Positions 1-8,900 of a stretch of 62,981 nt of DNA are shown in pieces (the stretch's first letter is position 1; each line of letters begins with the position of its first letter). The notes under the pieces are model-generated. The model saw only the letters and a program-made list of their open reading frames with translations. It made no database searches and was not told the DNA's origin. Made by a program: the position numbers and the translations under genes. The stretch comes from Pseudomonadota bacterium (GTDB lineage Bacteria; Pseudomonadota; Gammaproteobacteria; Xanthomonadales; Xanthomonadaceae): positions 1 to 62,981 of the forward strand of contig JAUMYP010000003.1 of assembly GCA_030528565.1 (NCBI GenBank), given 5' to 3'.

Positions 1-2
1 GC

Positions 3-254
3 GCCAAGGGCAAGGGCTACGTCGATGGCTGTCAGGTGCGCGCCCATGTGTCCACAGCAAGAGTGCTCAAACAGGCGCGGGGGAAAGACCTTGAAAGGCA
101 TGCTTTTAAGAGCCTGTTCAAGACAAAATCATGTGCGCAAGTATTTTCAGCGCAACAGGCGCGGTTTTCGACTGAAAATGCAGGCGCAATGGAAATTGCA
201 CACTGGCTCTCAGCCTGTTATTTACTGCTTTCCTCAAGCATGGTTGAAGCCTGA
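3..254 (+). CDS. possible 3' end of an upstream gene (partial)
   Basis: An open frame enters from the window edge and closes at a TGA at 252-254, giving about 83 residues. The first 25 (AKGKGYVDGCQVRAH...) look like ordinary protein. The rest is Cys/Phe/Ser-rich and runs across an inverted repeat (134-188), which is unusual for coding DNA. A second frame closes near 111 and is equally possible as the true gene end. I do not recognise the product. It faces the leftward gene at 218-817. Confidence 0.2.
   Translation, partial: AKGKGYVDGCQVRAHVSTARVLKQARGKDLERHAFKSLFKTKSCAQVFSAQQARFSTENAGAMEIAHWLSACYLLLSSSMVEA
134..188. repeat. imperfect inverted repeat, possible terminator
   Basis: Arms at 134-150 and 172-188 are complementary at 14 of 17 positions (core ATTTTCAG / CTGAAAAT, outer TGCGC / GCGCA) around a 21-nt loop. 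It lies where a rightward gene from outside the window probably ends and just beyond the 3' end of the leftward operon, so it could terminate either. There is no clear T-run. Confidence 0.4.
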
Positions 255-817
255 ATCCAGCGCCGCCCCAAAACAAGTTTTCGTTTGAGCAAATCTCGGC
301 GTACCAGCATGAAGGCCAAGGTATCAAATGTGGCCTGACAGTGTTCCAGAAACTCGTTTTCTGCCTGCATATCGCCCGCAAGTATGGCGTGCAATGCCGC
401 TGCGGCCAATGTGCGGGAATCATCTGTCCCGCACAACAGTGCGCGGCGCGGCACATCCAGCGATGGCGTCGCCAGGATGCACCAGCGCGTTGCCCAGCGG
501 GTAACGCGTGGCAGGCATGTTCCTGACTGCGCCACGACGCAAAGTGCTGCATGCACATGGGCGGGCAATCGCTGGGTCATATCAGGCGATGCCATCAGCT
601 TTGCAAACAGCTCCGGCTCGGGCGGGCAGGCATACAGCATGTCCGCCACTGCCGCTTGCAGCGCCTCACTCCCCGGCATTTGCATGGCGGCAGCAATACG
701 CGCCTGATGATGCGCATGAACCTCAGGCGCGGCCAGTACCCTGCGACCAGCGCGCTGGAAGGCAATACGCACAGCCTGCCCCTCAAGGTTTCCTGGGGCA
801 GGCGGTATAAGCGTCAT
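218..817 (-). CDS. hypothetical protein (199 aa), last gene of the Roadblock-PAS-PhnD-like operon
   Basis: A 199-residue protein, Ala/Leu-rich and mostly helical in appearance, with no signal peptide or membrane segment that I can see. Cysteines are scattered (YACPPEPE, CVVAQ, HCQATF) without a metal motif. The C-terminal half (LAAAALHAILAGDMQAENEFLEHCQ) looks like a helical repeat. It starts 40 nt after the stop of the PhnD-like gene on the same strand and is probably the fourth gene of that transcript. I do not recognise the family. Gene reality rests on frame length, amino-acid composition and operon position. Confidence 0.55.
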   Translation of the reverse strand: MTLIPPAPGNLEGQAVRIAFQRAGRRVLAAPEVHAHHQARIAAAMQMPGSEALQAAVADMLYACPPEPELFAKLMASPDMTQRLPAHVHAALCVVAQSGTCLPRVTRWATRWCILATPSLDVPRRALLCGTDDSRTLAAAALHAILAGDMQAENEFLEHCQATFDTLAFMLVRRDLLKRKLVLGRRWIQASTMLEESSK

Positions 818-857
818 GGCAATGGATTCAGGTCAGATTGGACAGGGATTTGCAGGC

Positions 858-1610
858 TCAGTCCAGAAGCGTATCCATGAGGTCAATCATGAATTCGGCA
901 TCTTCCCTGTCCATGGCCTCAAATCCGCCCTTGATACCCAAATCATCCAGCACCGGCTGCCCATCGGCAGAGCCTGAGAGCGACAGCAAGGCCTGCAAAA
1001 TCTTGTTGCCGGCTTCCTCATCAACCTGCTTGCCGAGCAAAATCACATGGGTGATATCGGTCAGCCTGCTTTCAATCAGCGGCTTGAGCTGGGATTGGCT
1101 CAGGCGCGATAGCGAGTGGTAAGCCTCGGCCAGAAAGAAGGAAGCATCCACCTCCCCCTTGATGGCCAGGCGCGCCGAGGCCTGATAAGTATCCACCTGC
1201 ACCCAGTTGATATCGGCTTCGGTCAAATCTGCCGCTTCCAGCAGGCGCAGGCCAATCAGCTTGACATCCTTGTTATCGGTGAGCGCGATACGGCAGCCGG
1301 GCTTGAGGTCCTGGATTTTGTTGCAGGGCGAGTTGGCAGAAGTGGCAATCACCATTTCATCGGGCTTGCCCACCGGACGGGCGATAGCCCGATAGCCCTG
1401 CTCGCGCAACATGGTCGCTGCATCAAAGGGGTTGGCATAAACCGCGCCCACCTTGCCCGAAGCAATCCATTCGGCTTGCTCCGCCGCCGAAGCCGGGGTC
1501 AGCAAATGAATCTGCATGCCGGTCTTTTTCTGCAACAGCGTATTGAGCATATGCCATCCGGCAAAACGCTCAGGGGCAAAATCCGGCGCAATCAACATAT
1601 TGAGCATCAT
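858..1610 (-). CDS. PhnD-like periplasmic-binding-fold protein without a signal peptide
   Basis: The 250 residues follow the phosphate/phosphonate substrate-binding (PhnD/SBP_bac_3-like) pattern: an N-terminal beta strand (MLNMLIAPDFAP), GKVGAVYANPFDA, a central DLKPGCRIALTDNK hinge-like stretch and VDASFFLAEAYHSL. Normal PhnD proteins are exported. This one starts directly in the fold with no signal peptide or lipobox, so it should be cytoplasmic. A strong AGGAGGTG ribosome-binding site lies inside the end of the PAS gene and the start overlaps the PAS stop (ATGA), implying coupled translation. No ABC permease or ATPase is adjacent, so a sensory ligand-binding role is inferred rather than transport. 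Confidence 0.72.
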   Translation of the reverse strand: MMLNMLIAPDFAPERFAGWHMLNTLLQKKTGMQIHLLTPASAAEQAEWIASGKVGAVYANPFDAATMLREQGYRAIARPVGKPDEMVIATSANSPCNKIQDLKPGCRIALTDNKDVKLIGLRLLEAADLTEADINWVQVDTYQASARLAIKGEVDASFFLAEAYHSLSRLSQSQLKPLIESRLTDITHVILLGKQVDEEAGNKILQALLSLSGSADGQPVLDDLGIKGGFEAMDREDAEFMIDLMDTLLD

Positions 1611-2104
1611 GCTGCACCTCCTTGCTCTGCCATGCGCATCTGCTGGTAGAGCGCGGTCATTTCTTCAATCTTGCGCCGCGAGGGCGCACGGCGTACCGAA
1701 GCAAAGCCAACCACCTTGCCATCGCGGATATTGGGCACGGCCGTGGCATACACCCAGTAGTAGCTGCCATCCTTGCAAAGGTTTTTGACATAGCCATGCC
1801 ATTTTTTGCCTGCATGCAAAGTGTCCCACAGGTCCTTGAAGGCCGCGCGCGGCATGTCCGGATGGCGCAAGATGCTATGCGGCTGTCCAATCAGTTCGCT
1901 GCGCGCATAGCCGGAAATCTCGACAAAGGCATCATTGGCATGGGTCAGGATGCCATTGAGGTCGGTTCTTGAAACAATCAAGCGCCCTTCCGGGAAAGGC
2001 AGTTCGTTATCAGTGACATAAATGGTACGGGAGCTGCCATCGGCATAGGTCCACGTATGCGCTTGTGCCGGTACTGCCGGCTGGGTCATATCGGAAAGTG
2101 CCAT
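1607..2104 (-). CDS. single PAS-domain protein, Aer-like
   Basis: 165 residues. Residues about 30-150 form one PAS domain of the aerotaxis-receptor type: FPEGRLIVSRTDLNGILTHAND, FVEISGYARSELIGQPHSILRHPDMP, DLWDTLHAGKKWHGYVKN and KDGSYYWVYATAVP. Nothing follows it except a short helix (RRKIEEMTALYQQMRMAEQ), so there is no HAMP, membrane, kinase or chemoreceptor output domain. ATG at 2104 is preferred because GGGAG lies about 10 nt upstream; the frame also opens with TTG at 2125. It probably binds flavin or haem and signals through the neighbouring Roadblock or PhnD-like protein (inference). Confidence 0.85.
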   Translation of the reverse strand: MALSDMTQPAVPAQAHTWTYADGSSRTIYVTDNELPFPEGRLIVSRTDLNGILTHANDAFVEISGYARSELIGQPHSILRHPDMPRAAFKDLWDTLHAGKKWHGYVKNLCKDGSYYWVYATAVPNIRDGKVVGFASVRRAPSRRKIEEMTALYQQMRMAEQGGAA

Positions 2105-2121
2105 GGTGAAAACACTCCCAA

Positions 2122-2484
2122 TCAAATCAGTTTGGCCAGCGCTTCGGCCGCACGCTTGATATCCAGGAACAACAGGCCGAGCTTGGCATTTTGACGCGCC
2201 AGCACAATCAGCACGGCTTCATTGCCTGCCGCACTCATGATGACGTAGCCCTTGTCGCCCTGAATCAGAACCCGTTCCAAAGCGCCACGCGCCAGCTCCT
2301 GCGCGGCGCGCTCGCCCAGCGACAGCAGTGCTGCCGACATCGCACCCACGCGGTCTTCGTCCATATCATGCGGTAGCGACGAGGCAATCATCAGCCCATC
2401 GGTCGATGTCAGCGCAGAAGCCTCAATATCCGCAGAAGAGCCGGTCAGGTCTTCCAGCAACCGTTGAAACATGTCAGTACGCAT
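2122..2484 (-). CDS. Roadblock/LC7 (MglB-like) domain protein
   Basis: 120 residues spanning one Roadblock/LC7 domain: an N-terminal helix (MFQRLLEDLTGSSADIEAS), then ALTSTDGLMIASSLP, VGAMSAALLSLGERAAQELARG, the strand pair LERVLIQGDKGYVIMSAAG and a C-terminal helix. In bacteria these dimers act as scaffolds or GAPs for small Ras-like GTPases (MglA type). No MglA-like GTPase is visible in this window. GGGGGAT lies 6 nt before the ATG. It is the first gene of a four-gene leftward operon. The 234 nt upstream, before lysS ends, must hold the promoter, which I cannot place. Confidence 0.9.
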   Translation of the reverse strand: MRTDMFQRLLEDLTGSSADIEASALTSTDGLMIASSLPHDMDEDRVGAMSAALLSLGERAAQELARGALERVLIQGDKGYVIMSAAGNEAVLIVLARQNAKLGLLFLDIKRAAEALAKLI

Positions 2485-2718
2485 TCATATCCCCCTGCTA
2501 GAACTATCGTGTGTATCAAAGTCACCCTCAGGCGCGTCTGCCGCCTGCCCCATGCGATGTATCCGCCATGACTTGCACCGCCAGGATAACGGTTGCAGGC
2601 GAGAAAAATCGCATCAAGCCTAGGATAGACCTGTAGGCGGCAGTTCGCAAAGCACAACGATAAGCTCCGGCTTTTGCCATTGCCCGGGGCTAAGAACCTT
2701 GCGCCACTATGGCGGCAA

Positions 2719-4227
2719 TCATTCTGTTTGCGGGCGCATATAGGGGAATAGCAGCACATCGCGGATGGAGTCCGAGCCGGTCAGCAGCATCACCAGCCGG
2801 TCGATGCCGATACCCAGCCCGCCGGTCGGCGGCAAACCGACTTCCAGCGCGCGGATGTAGTCGGCATCAAAGTGCATCGCCTCGTCATCGCCGGACTCTT
2901 TGGCCGCCACTTGCGCCTGGAAGCGCGCGGCCTGGTCTTCGGCATCGTTGAGCTCGGAAAAGCCGTTGGCGATTTCCTTGCCGCCGATGAACAGCTCAAA
3001 GCGGTCGGTAATGCCCGGCTCGATATCCGATTCACGTGCCAGCGGCGAGACTTCCACCGGGTAATGGGTGATGAAAGTCGGCTGGACAAGCCCGCCTTCC
3101 ACGGTTTTTTCAAAGATTTCCAGCAGCAGCTTGCCCCAGCCATAGCCGGGCTTGACCGGAATCTTCAAGCGTGCGCAGTGCGCAGCCAGGGCTTCGCGGT
3201 CACGGCAGTCGGCCTCGGAAATTTCCGGGTTCAGTTCACGTACGGCCTCATCCATGCGCCAGCGGCGGAACGGCTGGCCAAGCTCAATGGCATTGCCATC
3301 CCACACCACCCGGGTCTGGCCAACGGCTTCTTGCGCGACATGGCGAATCAGCGCCTCGGTCAGGTCCATGATTTCGTTGTAGCTGGCATAGGCCTCGTAC
3401 AACTCCAGCATGGTGAACTCAGGATTGTGGCGGGTGGAGACGCCTTCGTTGCGGAAATTGCGGTTGATTTCATACACCCGGTCAAAGCCGCCCACCACCA
3501 GGCGCTTCAGATACAGCTCCGGCGCCACGCGCAGGAACAAATCCAGGTCCAGGGCATTGTGATGGGTGACGAAGGGGCGCGCCGTGGCGCCGCCGGCGAT
3601 GTAATGCATCATCGGCGTTTCCACCTCCAGAAACTTGCGCGCATCCAGCCAGCGACGGATGTTGGAAATGATGCGCGAGCGCGCCATGAATACCTCACGG
3701 ACATCGGGATTGACTATCAAATCCAGATAGCGCTGCCGATAGCGTTGCTCGACATCGGCCAGTCCATGCCATTTGCCCGGCAACGGGCGCAGCGACTTGG
3801 TCAAAAGCCGCAGGGCCTCCACCTTGACCGACAGCTCGCCGGTCTTGGTGCGCATCAGCCTGCCTTCGGCGGCGATGATATCGCCCACATCCCAGCCCTT
3901 GAACGCCTGATACACCTCGCCCAGCGCGCCGGATTGCAGGAACAGCTGGATATCGCCGCTGCCATCGCGCAGCCCGGCAAAAGCCGCCTTGCCCATGATG
4001 CGCTTGGCCAGCATCCGCCCGGCGATTTTCACCCGGCGGCCAGTGGCTTCCAGCGCCTCGCCCGTCCATTTCTCGGCATCGGCATACTCGGCCTGCAATG
4101 CCCCGGCCTCATCGCTGCGGCGGAAGTCATTGGGAAAGGCAATGCCGCTTTCGCGTATCGCCGCCAATTTGCTGCGGCGCTCGGCAATCAGGCTGTTTTC
4201 GTCTTGCTGGACGGGGGTGTCGTTCAT
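2719..4227 (-). CDS. lysS: lysyl-tRNA synthetase, class II
   Basis: 502 residues, normal length. It charges tRNA-Lys with lysine in the cytoplasm. The N-terminal OB-fold anticodon-binding domain (about 55-160, [25 protein letters not shown]) is followed by the class II catalytic core with motif 2 ([18 protein letters not shown]) and motif 3 ([12 protein letters not shown]). Start at 4227 gives the usual [18 protein letters not shown] opening; the longer frame upstream adds 35 unrelated residues. It lies downstream of prfB on the same strand, as in E. coli, but a small gene and a hairpin separate them. Confidence 0.97.
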   Translation of the reverse strand: MNDTPVQQDENSLIAERRSKLAAIRESGIAFPNDFRRSDEAGALQAEYADAEKWTGEALEATGRRVKIAGRMLAKRIMGKAAFAGLRDGSGDIQLFLQSGALGEVYQAFKGWDVGDIIAAEGRLMRTKTGELSVKVEALRLLTKSLRPLPGKWHGLADVEQRYRQRYLDLIVNPDVREVFMARSRIISNIRRWLDARKFLEVETPMMHYIAGGATARPFVTHHNALDLDLFLRVAPELYLKRLVVGGFDRVYEINRNFRNEGVSTRHNPEFTMLELYEAYASYNEIMDLTEALIRHVAQEAVGQTRVVWDGNAIELGQPFRRWRMDEAVRELNPEISEADCRDREALAAHCARLKIPVKPGYGWGKLLLEIFEKTVEGGLVQPTFITHYPVEVSPLARESDIEPGITDRFELFIGGKEIANGFSELNDAEDQAARFQAQVAAKESGDDEAMHFDADYIRALEVGLPPTGGLGIGIDRLVMLLTGSDSIRDVLLFPYMRPQTE

Positions 4228-4312
4228 GTTCAATTTTTCTTGTAGCAAAAGGTTCGGCGCAGAGCACCTATTCACGTTTTTAGGGGTGGCCGCATTCGGC
4301 GGCCACCGGCGC

Positions 4313-4603
4313 TTACCAGTACCAAAGTGCATCGCGCGACCAGGGGCGCTGACTGAAGCCCTCCCAATCCCGGTATCGCAGATGGAGATGGCGCTGCGCC
4401 TGCCAATCCTGGCGCATCCTCTTGGTACCAGTCATGCGGCGATACCAGTGCGGCACCCCCTCCATCATATGTTGTCCATCGCGATGCGCCCTGGCCTTTG
4501 CCTTCGCCAAGGGCATATTGTCGTAATGCTGATGAAAGGGAATGTCATATTTACGGATAACCTGTCGTGATTCTGCATCCAACAGGCGATAAGTTCTGGC
4601 CAT
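4313..4603 (-). CDS. small basic aromatic-rich hypothetical protein (96 aa)
   Basis: 96 residues, strongly basic and rich in Arg, His, Trp and Tyr ([29 protein letters not shown], ending DALWYW). No membrane segment, signal peptide or cysteines. Start at 4603 is set by CAGGAG about 6 nt upstream; the longer frame from 4660 would run through the palindrome. Composition suggests nucleic-acid or phage-type binding, but I do not recognise it. It separates prfB from lysS, a pair that is usually contiguous, so it may be an insertion. Confidence 0.6.
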   Translation of the reverse strand: MARTYRLLDAESRQVIRKYDIPFHQHYDNMPLAKAKARAHRDGQHMMEGVPHWYRRMTGTKRMRQDWQAQRHLHLRYRDWEGFSQRPWSRDALWYW

Positions 4604-4611
4604 GAAGGCTC

Positions 4612-4632
4612 CTGTAGTTAAGGTAACTACAG
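4612..4632. promoter_or_regulatory. perfect palindrome in the leader of the small gene
   Basis: CTGTAGTTA-AGG-TAACTACAG: 9-bp perfect arms around 3 nt, beginning inside the Shine-Dalgarno sequence of the gene at 4313-4603 and about 9 nt from its ATG. It could be a repressor operator or an RNA hairpin hiding the ribosome-binding site. The symmetry is directly visible; the function is inferred. Confidence 0.5.
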
Positions 4633-4695
4633 CCCCCAAAAGACCCCCTTGGTACAGCAAAGCATAGTTGTCTCCATAGAGTTCACGAAAAGATT

Positions 4696-4723
4696 GAAAG
4701 CCCTGCCCTGCAGGCAGCCTTTC
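4696..4723 (-). terminator. probable terminator after prfB
   Basis: GAAAGCCCTGCC / GGCAGCCTTTC form an imperfect stem around CTGCA. On the minus strand it is followed by AATCTTTT. It begins 7 nt after the prfB stop. Confidence 0.4.
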
Positions 4724-4729
4724 ATTTAT

Positions 4730-5858
4730 TCAGGCCATATCGGCGCGCTTGGCGCCGGCATCAAGACCCGACTTCAGGCTGGCTTCAACAAATTCGTCGA
4801 GGTCGCCATCCAGCACTTTCTGGGTATCGCTGCGCTCAACGCCGGTGCGCAAATCCTTGATGCGCGACTGGTCAAGTACATAGTTGCGAATCTGGTTGCC
4901 CCAGCCAATATCGGATTTGCCCGCTTCCACCGCATCACGCTCGGCATTGCGTTTTTGCATTTCCAGCTCGTAGAGCTTGGCGGCCAGCATCTTCATCGCG
5001 GTATCGCGGTTCTGGTGCTGGCTGCGGCCGTTCTGGCAGGCCACCACGATGCCGGTCGGCACATGGGTGATGCGCACGGCAGACTCGGTCTTGTTGACGT
5101 GCTGGCCCCCGGCACCGGATGAGCGATACACATCGGTCTTGAGGTCGGCCGGATTGATTTCGATGTCGATATTGTCATCGACTTCCGGCGAGACGAATAC
5201 ACTGGTAAAGCTGGTATGGCGGCGGTTGTCGGAGTCAAACGGCGATTTGCGCACCAGGCGATGCACGCCGGTTTCGGTCTTTAGCCAGCCATAGGCATAT
5301 TCGCCCTCCACTCGGAAGGTGGCGGACTTGATGCCGGCCACGTCGCCGCCGGAGGCTTCCATCAGCTCGACCTTCCAACCGCGTGATTCGGCCCAGCGCA
5401 GGTACATGCGCAGCAGCATTTCCGCCCAATCCTGGGCTTCGGTGCCACCGGCACCGGCCTGAATATCGACAAAGGCGTTGGTATTGTCCATCTTGCCGGA
5501 GAACATGCGCTGGAACTCCAGCGCCGCCACGTCTTTTTCAAAGCGGTCAACATCGGCCAGCACCGCCAGCGCGGTGTCCTCGTCGTCTTCCATTTCGGCC
5601 AGCTCAAGCAGCTCGTTGGCGCCGTTCAAGCCATCAGTCAAATTGCGGATGCCGTTGACGTTTTTGTCCAGCGAGGAACGCTCGCGCCCCAGCGCCTGGG
5701 CTTGTTCGGGATTGTTCCAGATGTCCGGGTTTTCCAGCTCCCGTTCGACTTCTTCAAGACGCTCACGCTTGGCGTCGTAGTCAAAGAAACCCCCGGAGCG
5801 CATCCAGCCGGCCAATCAGGTCGGCGATGCGTGCTCGGATCGGATTGAGTTCGATCAT
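4730..5858 (-). CDS. prfB: peptide chain release factor 2 (programmed +1 frameshift)
   Basis: Release factor for UGA/UAA codons. Frame 0 starts at 5858 ([20 protein letters not shown]) and hits UGA as codon 26 (5783-5781). A +1 slip gives [14 protein letters not shown] and continues to 4730, total about 375 residues, the family length. Diagnostic motifs are the stop-codon recognition tripeptide SPF ([13 protein letters not shown]) and the catalytic GGQ ([15 protein letters not shown]). An annotation that ignores the slip would give a truncated 361-residue frame from 5815. It is expected to be autoregulated by its own product through the in-frame UGA. Confidence 0.97.
5780..5796 (-). promoter_or_regulatory. 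RF2 recoding site
   Basis: Reads CCGGGGG TTT CTT TGA C on the minus strand. The CUU UGA C slip site and the upstream G-rich Shine-Dalgarno-like element at the standard 3-nt spacing match the canonical RF2 frameshift signal. TGA is codon 26, as in E. coli. Confidence 0.95.
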
Positions 5859-5925
5859 GGCAATTCAAGATGGAAAGAAGGCCGCGTATTCTAAAAGCCC
5901 GCACCCCGGCTTTCCATAGCGACGT

Positions 5926-5951
5926 CCCCCGCCCGTATCAACAGGCGGGGG
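5926..5951 (-). terminator. GC-rich hairpin after the amidohydrolase gene
   Basis: CCCCCGCC (5926-5933) and GGCGGGGG (5944-5951) form a perfect 8-bp stem 12 nt beyond the stop at 5964. There is no T-run, so it may be a Rho-independent stop of low efficiency or a 3'-stabilising hairpin. It also lies upstream of prfB. Confidence 0.5.
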
Positions 5952-5963
5952 GCATCACTGTAC

Positions 5964-8900
5964 TTAGTGGTCGTGATGATGCCCATGCCCGGACTTGGGG
6001 CAGTGGCAGACGCCGGTGGGACCGTATTGTTCGCCAAAGCGCAGGCCTTCGCGGTGGCGCTGCCAGTAGAAGGTCGGCGCCGGGGCGGCGCGATGGCCGA
6101 TTTCGGCCATGTCCGCATCCACGTCAAACAGGCGACCATTGACCATCACATAGCGGGTATCGGCGGTGGCGCGGATGTCATCCAGCGGATTGCGGTTCAG
6201 TACCACCAGGTCTGCCTTTTTGCCCACTTCCAGTGAGCCCAGCTGTTTGCCAAAACCGATGGAATCCACGCCGTCGATGGTGAAGGCGCGCAGCGCCTCC
6301 CAGTTGCTGAAGCCGCCCTGCACCAGACTCCAGGCTTCCCAGTGCGGCGATAGCCCCTGCAACTGTCCGTGACCGCCGACCTGGATTTTCACCCCGGCAT
6401 CGCGCAACCGCTTCAGCGATTTGGCCACTTCAATATGGTAGTAATCCCAATCCGGTGCGGTTTCGCGGCGGATGCTGCGCGCATCCAGGGTTTCACGCGG
6501 GAAGAAGCGCGAGAGCTTGCCATCCTCCCAGACGTTATCGCGGGCATACCAGTAGTATTCGCCGGACAGCCCGCCATAGCTGACCACCAGGGTCGGCGTG
6601 TTGCGCACATCGGTGCGCCGCCACAGCTCCAGCACATCGCGGTACAGCGGCGCCACCGGCAGGTTGTGCTCGATGGTGGTGACGCCATCAAGAATCATCG
6701 GCAGGTTGTGGTTGAGCGTGGAGCCGCCCTCCTCCACCACCAGCATGCCCAGCTCGCGCGCGGCCTGATTGATTTGCTGGTGCTGCTCGCGGCGCGGCTG
6801 GTTATAGCTCTTGACGCTGAACGCGCCATGCGCCTTCATGCGGCGCAGATGCGAGCGCGCATCGTCGAGCGAATTGACCTCGGCCTTGAAGTCGCCATCG
6901 GCGCCGTACAGGATGGTGCCGGTGGAGAAAATCCGCGGCCCGACCAAAGCCCCCGCTTTCACCAATTCCGCTTGCGAAAACACCAGCTCGGTGGTCGCCG
7001 ACGGGTCATGGGTGGTGGTGATGCCAAACGCCAGATTGGCGTAGTACGCCCAGTTCTGCTGCGGCACCACGCCGTTACCGAAATGCGCCACATGGGCATG
7101 CACATCGGCATAACCGGGCACGATGGTCTTGCCGCTGGCATCAATCACCCGCGCCCCGGCCGGGATATCGACATTGGCGCCTACGGCGCGGATGGTATCG
7201 CCTTCCACCAGCACGGTGCCGTTCTCAATCACTTCCTGCTGGCGCTGGGCATCGCGCATGGTGATGATGCGGGCATGGGTGAAGGCCACCAGTTCGCGCG
7301 GGGTATCCACCGGCGCTTGCAGGCCGAGCCTGAGGCTGCGCGCGGTTTCCGGTTTGGCCGCCTGCGCAGGCGCGCCGGGCAGGAAGGTGAACACGTCCTT
7401 CAAATCCCGGCTGAAATATTCATCGCCCACCATCCAGTGCAGCGAGGCCGAATCAGCCGACCAGTGCAGATAAGAGCCAACATCGCGGCTGACCTGGGCT
7501 ACCGGCACGGCCTTGGTATCACGCGAGAGCGCAATGCTGCCGCCAGTCTGCGGCAGCGGCGCCACATAGGCATTGAACAATTCGGTAAACGCAACCCAGC
7601 GGCCATCCGGACTGATGGAAACCAGGTCCGGGTACTTCAGCGCCAGCACCTCGCGCGGTTCTTCGCCGTAGATGCCCACGCTCATCAGCTTCTTTGCAAG
7701 CCCCCCACCAGTGAAATAGAACACCCGGCTGCCATCGGCAGAGAACTGCGGGTTTTCGCCGGTTTTGGCGATACGCCGCGGCGTATTGCCATCGGCATCC
7801 AGTACATAGATGCCGACCTCATTCGCCCAGCGCGAACCAGTAGCGCCGCTGCCGCGGGTGCGGCTGAACACGATGCGGCGGCCATCGGGCGAATAACGCG
7901 GCCCGTAATAAAAGCCCGGCTCGGTATTCAGCACCCGTTCCTTGCCGCTGGCAAGCTCGCGCTCAATCAGCATCGACAGGTCAGCATCATTCCAGGTGGT
8001 GTACAGCAGCTTGCGGCCATCGGGGCTGAAACTTGGCTGGTACTCGAACACGTTTTGGTTGCTGGTAAGCCGCGTCGGCGCGCCGTTCGGCAAGCTGCGG
8101 GTATACAGATGCCCCAGCGCATGAAACACCACCTGCTGCCCGCCCGGCGCGGTGGCGACATCACGAATCATCTTCGGCGCGAACTGCCCGGCATCGAGTT
8201 TTTGCTCAAAACGCAGCGGCTCGGCCAGACGCTGCTCTACCTCGGCCGTGAACGGGATTTGCGTGGCTGCGCCGCTTTCGGCATTGACCCGCCACAGCTT
8301 GCCCTGCGCCCACACCACCAGCGCCGAGCCATCCGGCAGCCAGTTGAAATTGGCATACGGGCCGAAAATCGCCCAGGCCTCCTGCATATCGTGCGAAAGC
8401 CCATCCCATAGCGGCCGCGCATCGCCAGAAGCCAAGTCAAGCAGATGCAGCACCGACTTCTCGCGTACCCGCTTCACAAACGCCAGCCGCTTGCCATCGG
8501 GCGAAGGCTGCGGCCTGACCGCGCCCCCGGCGCTATTGATGAGCGTGCTGATTTCACCACTCTGCCGGTCAAGGCGCTTGATGGCATAGATGGTGGCATG
8601 CGGGTTTTTGTTGTACTGGAAGTATGGCCCGGGCGTGATGTCCTCGGAGAAATACACATAACGTCCATCAGGCGATACCGCAGGCTCACCCAAATCCTGC
8701 TGGTCGTTTTTCTTCTTGGTCAGTTGCAGGCCCTCATGACCGCCGCTGACGTGATACATCCACAGCTCGCCCGCGCCCAGCGAACGCTCGGCAGTGAAAT
8801 GCTTGCGGCCAATCAGATACTGCCCGTCCGGCGTCCACACCGGGTTGTTCAGAAGGCGAAACTTCTCTTTGCTGACCTGCACCGGATTGCGGCCATCCAC

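Noticed and set aside
2872-4245. 457-codon open frame on the plus strand
   Set aside because: Antisense to lysS.
6369-8411. 680-codon open frame on the plus strand
   Set aside because: Fully antisense to the propeller-amidohydrolase gene; His/Ala/Arg-rich composition typical of the reverse complement of a high-GC gene, with no recognisable domain.
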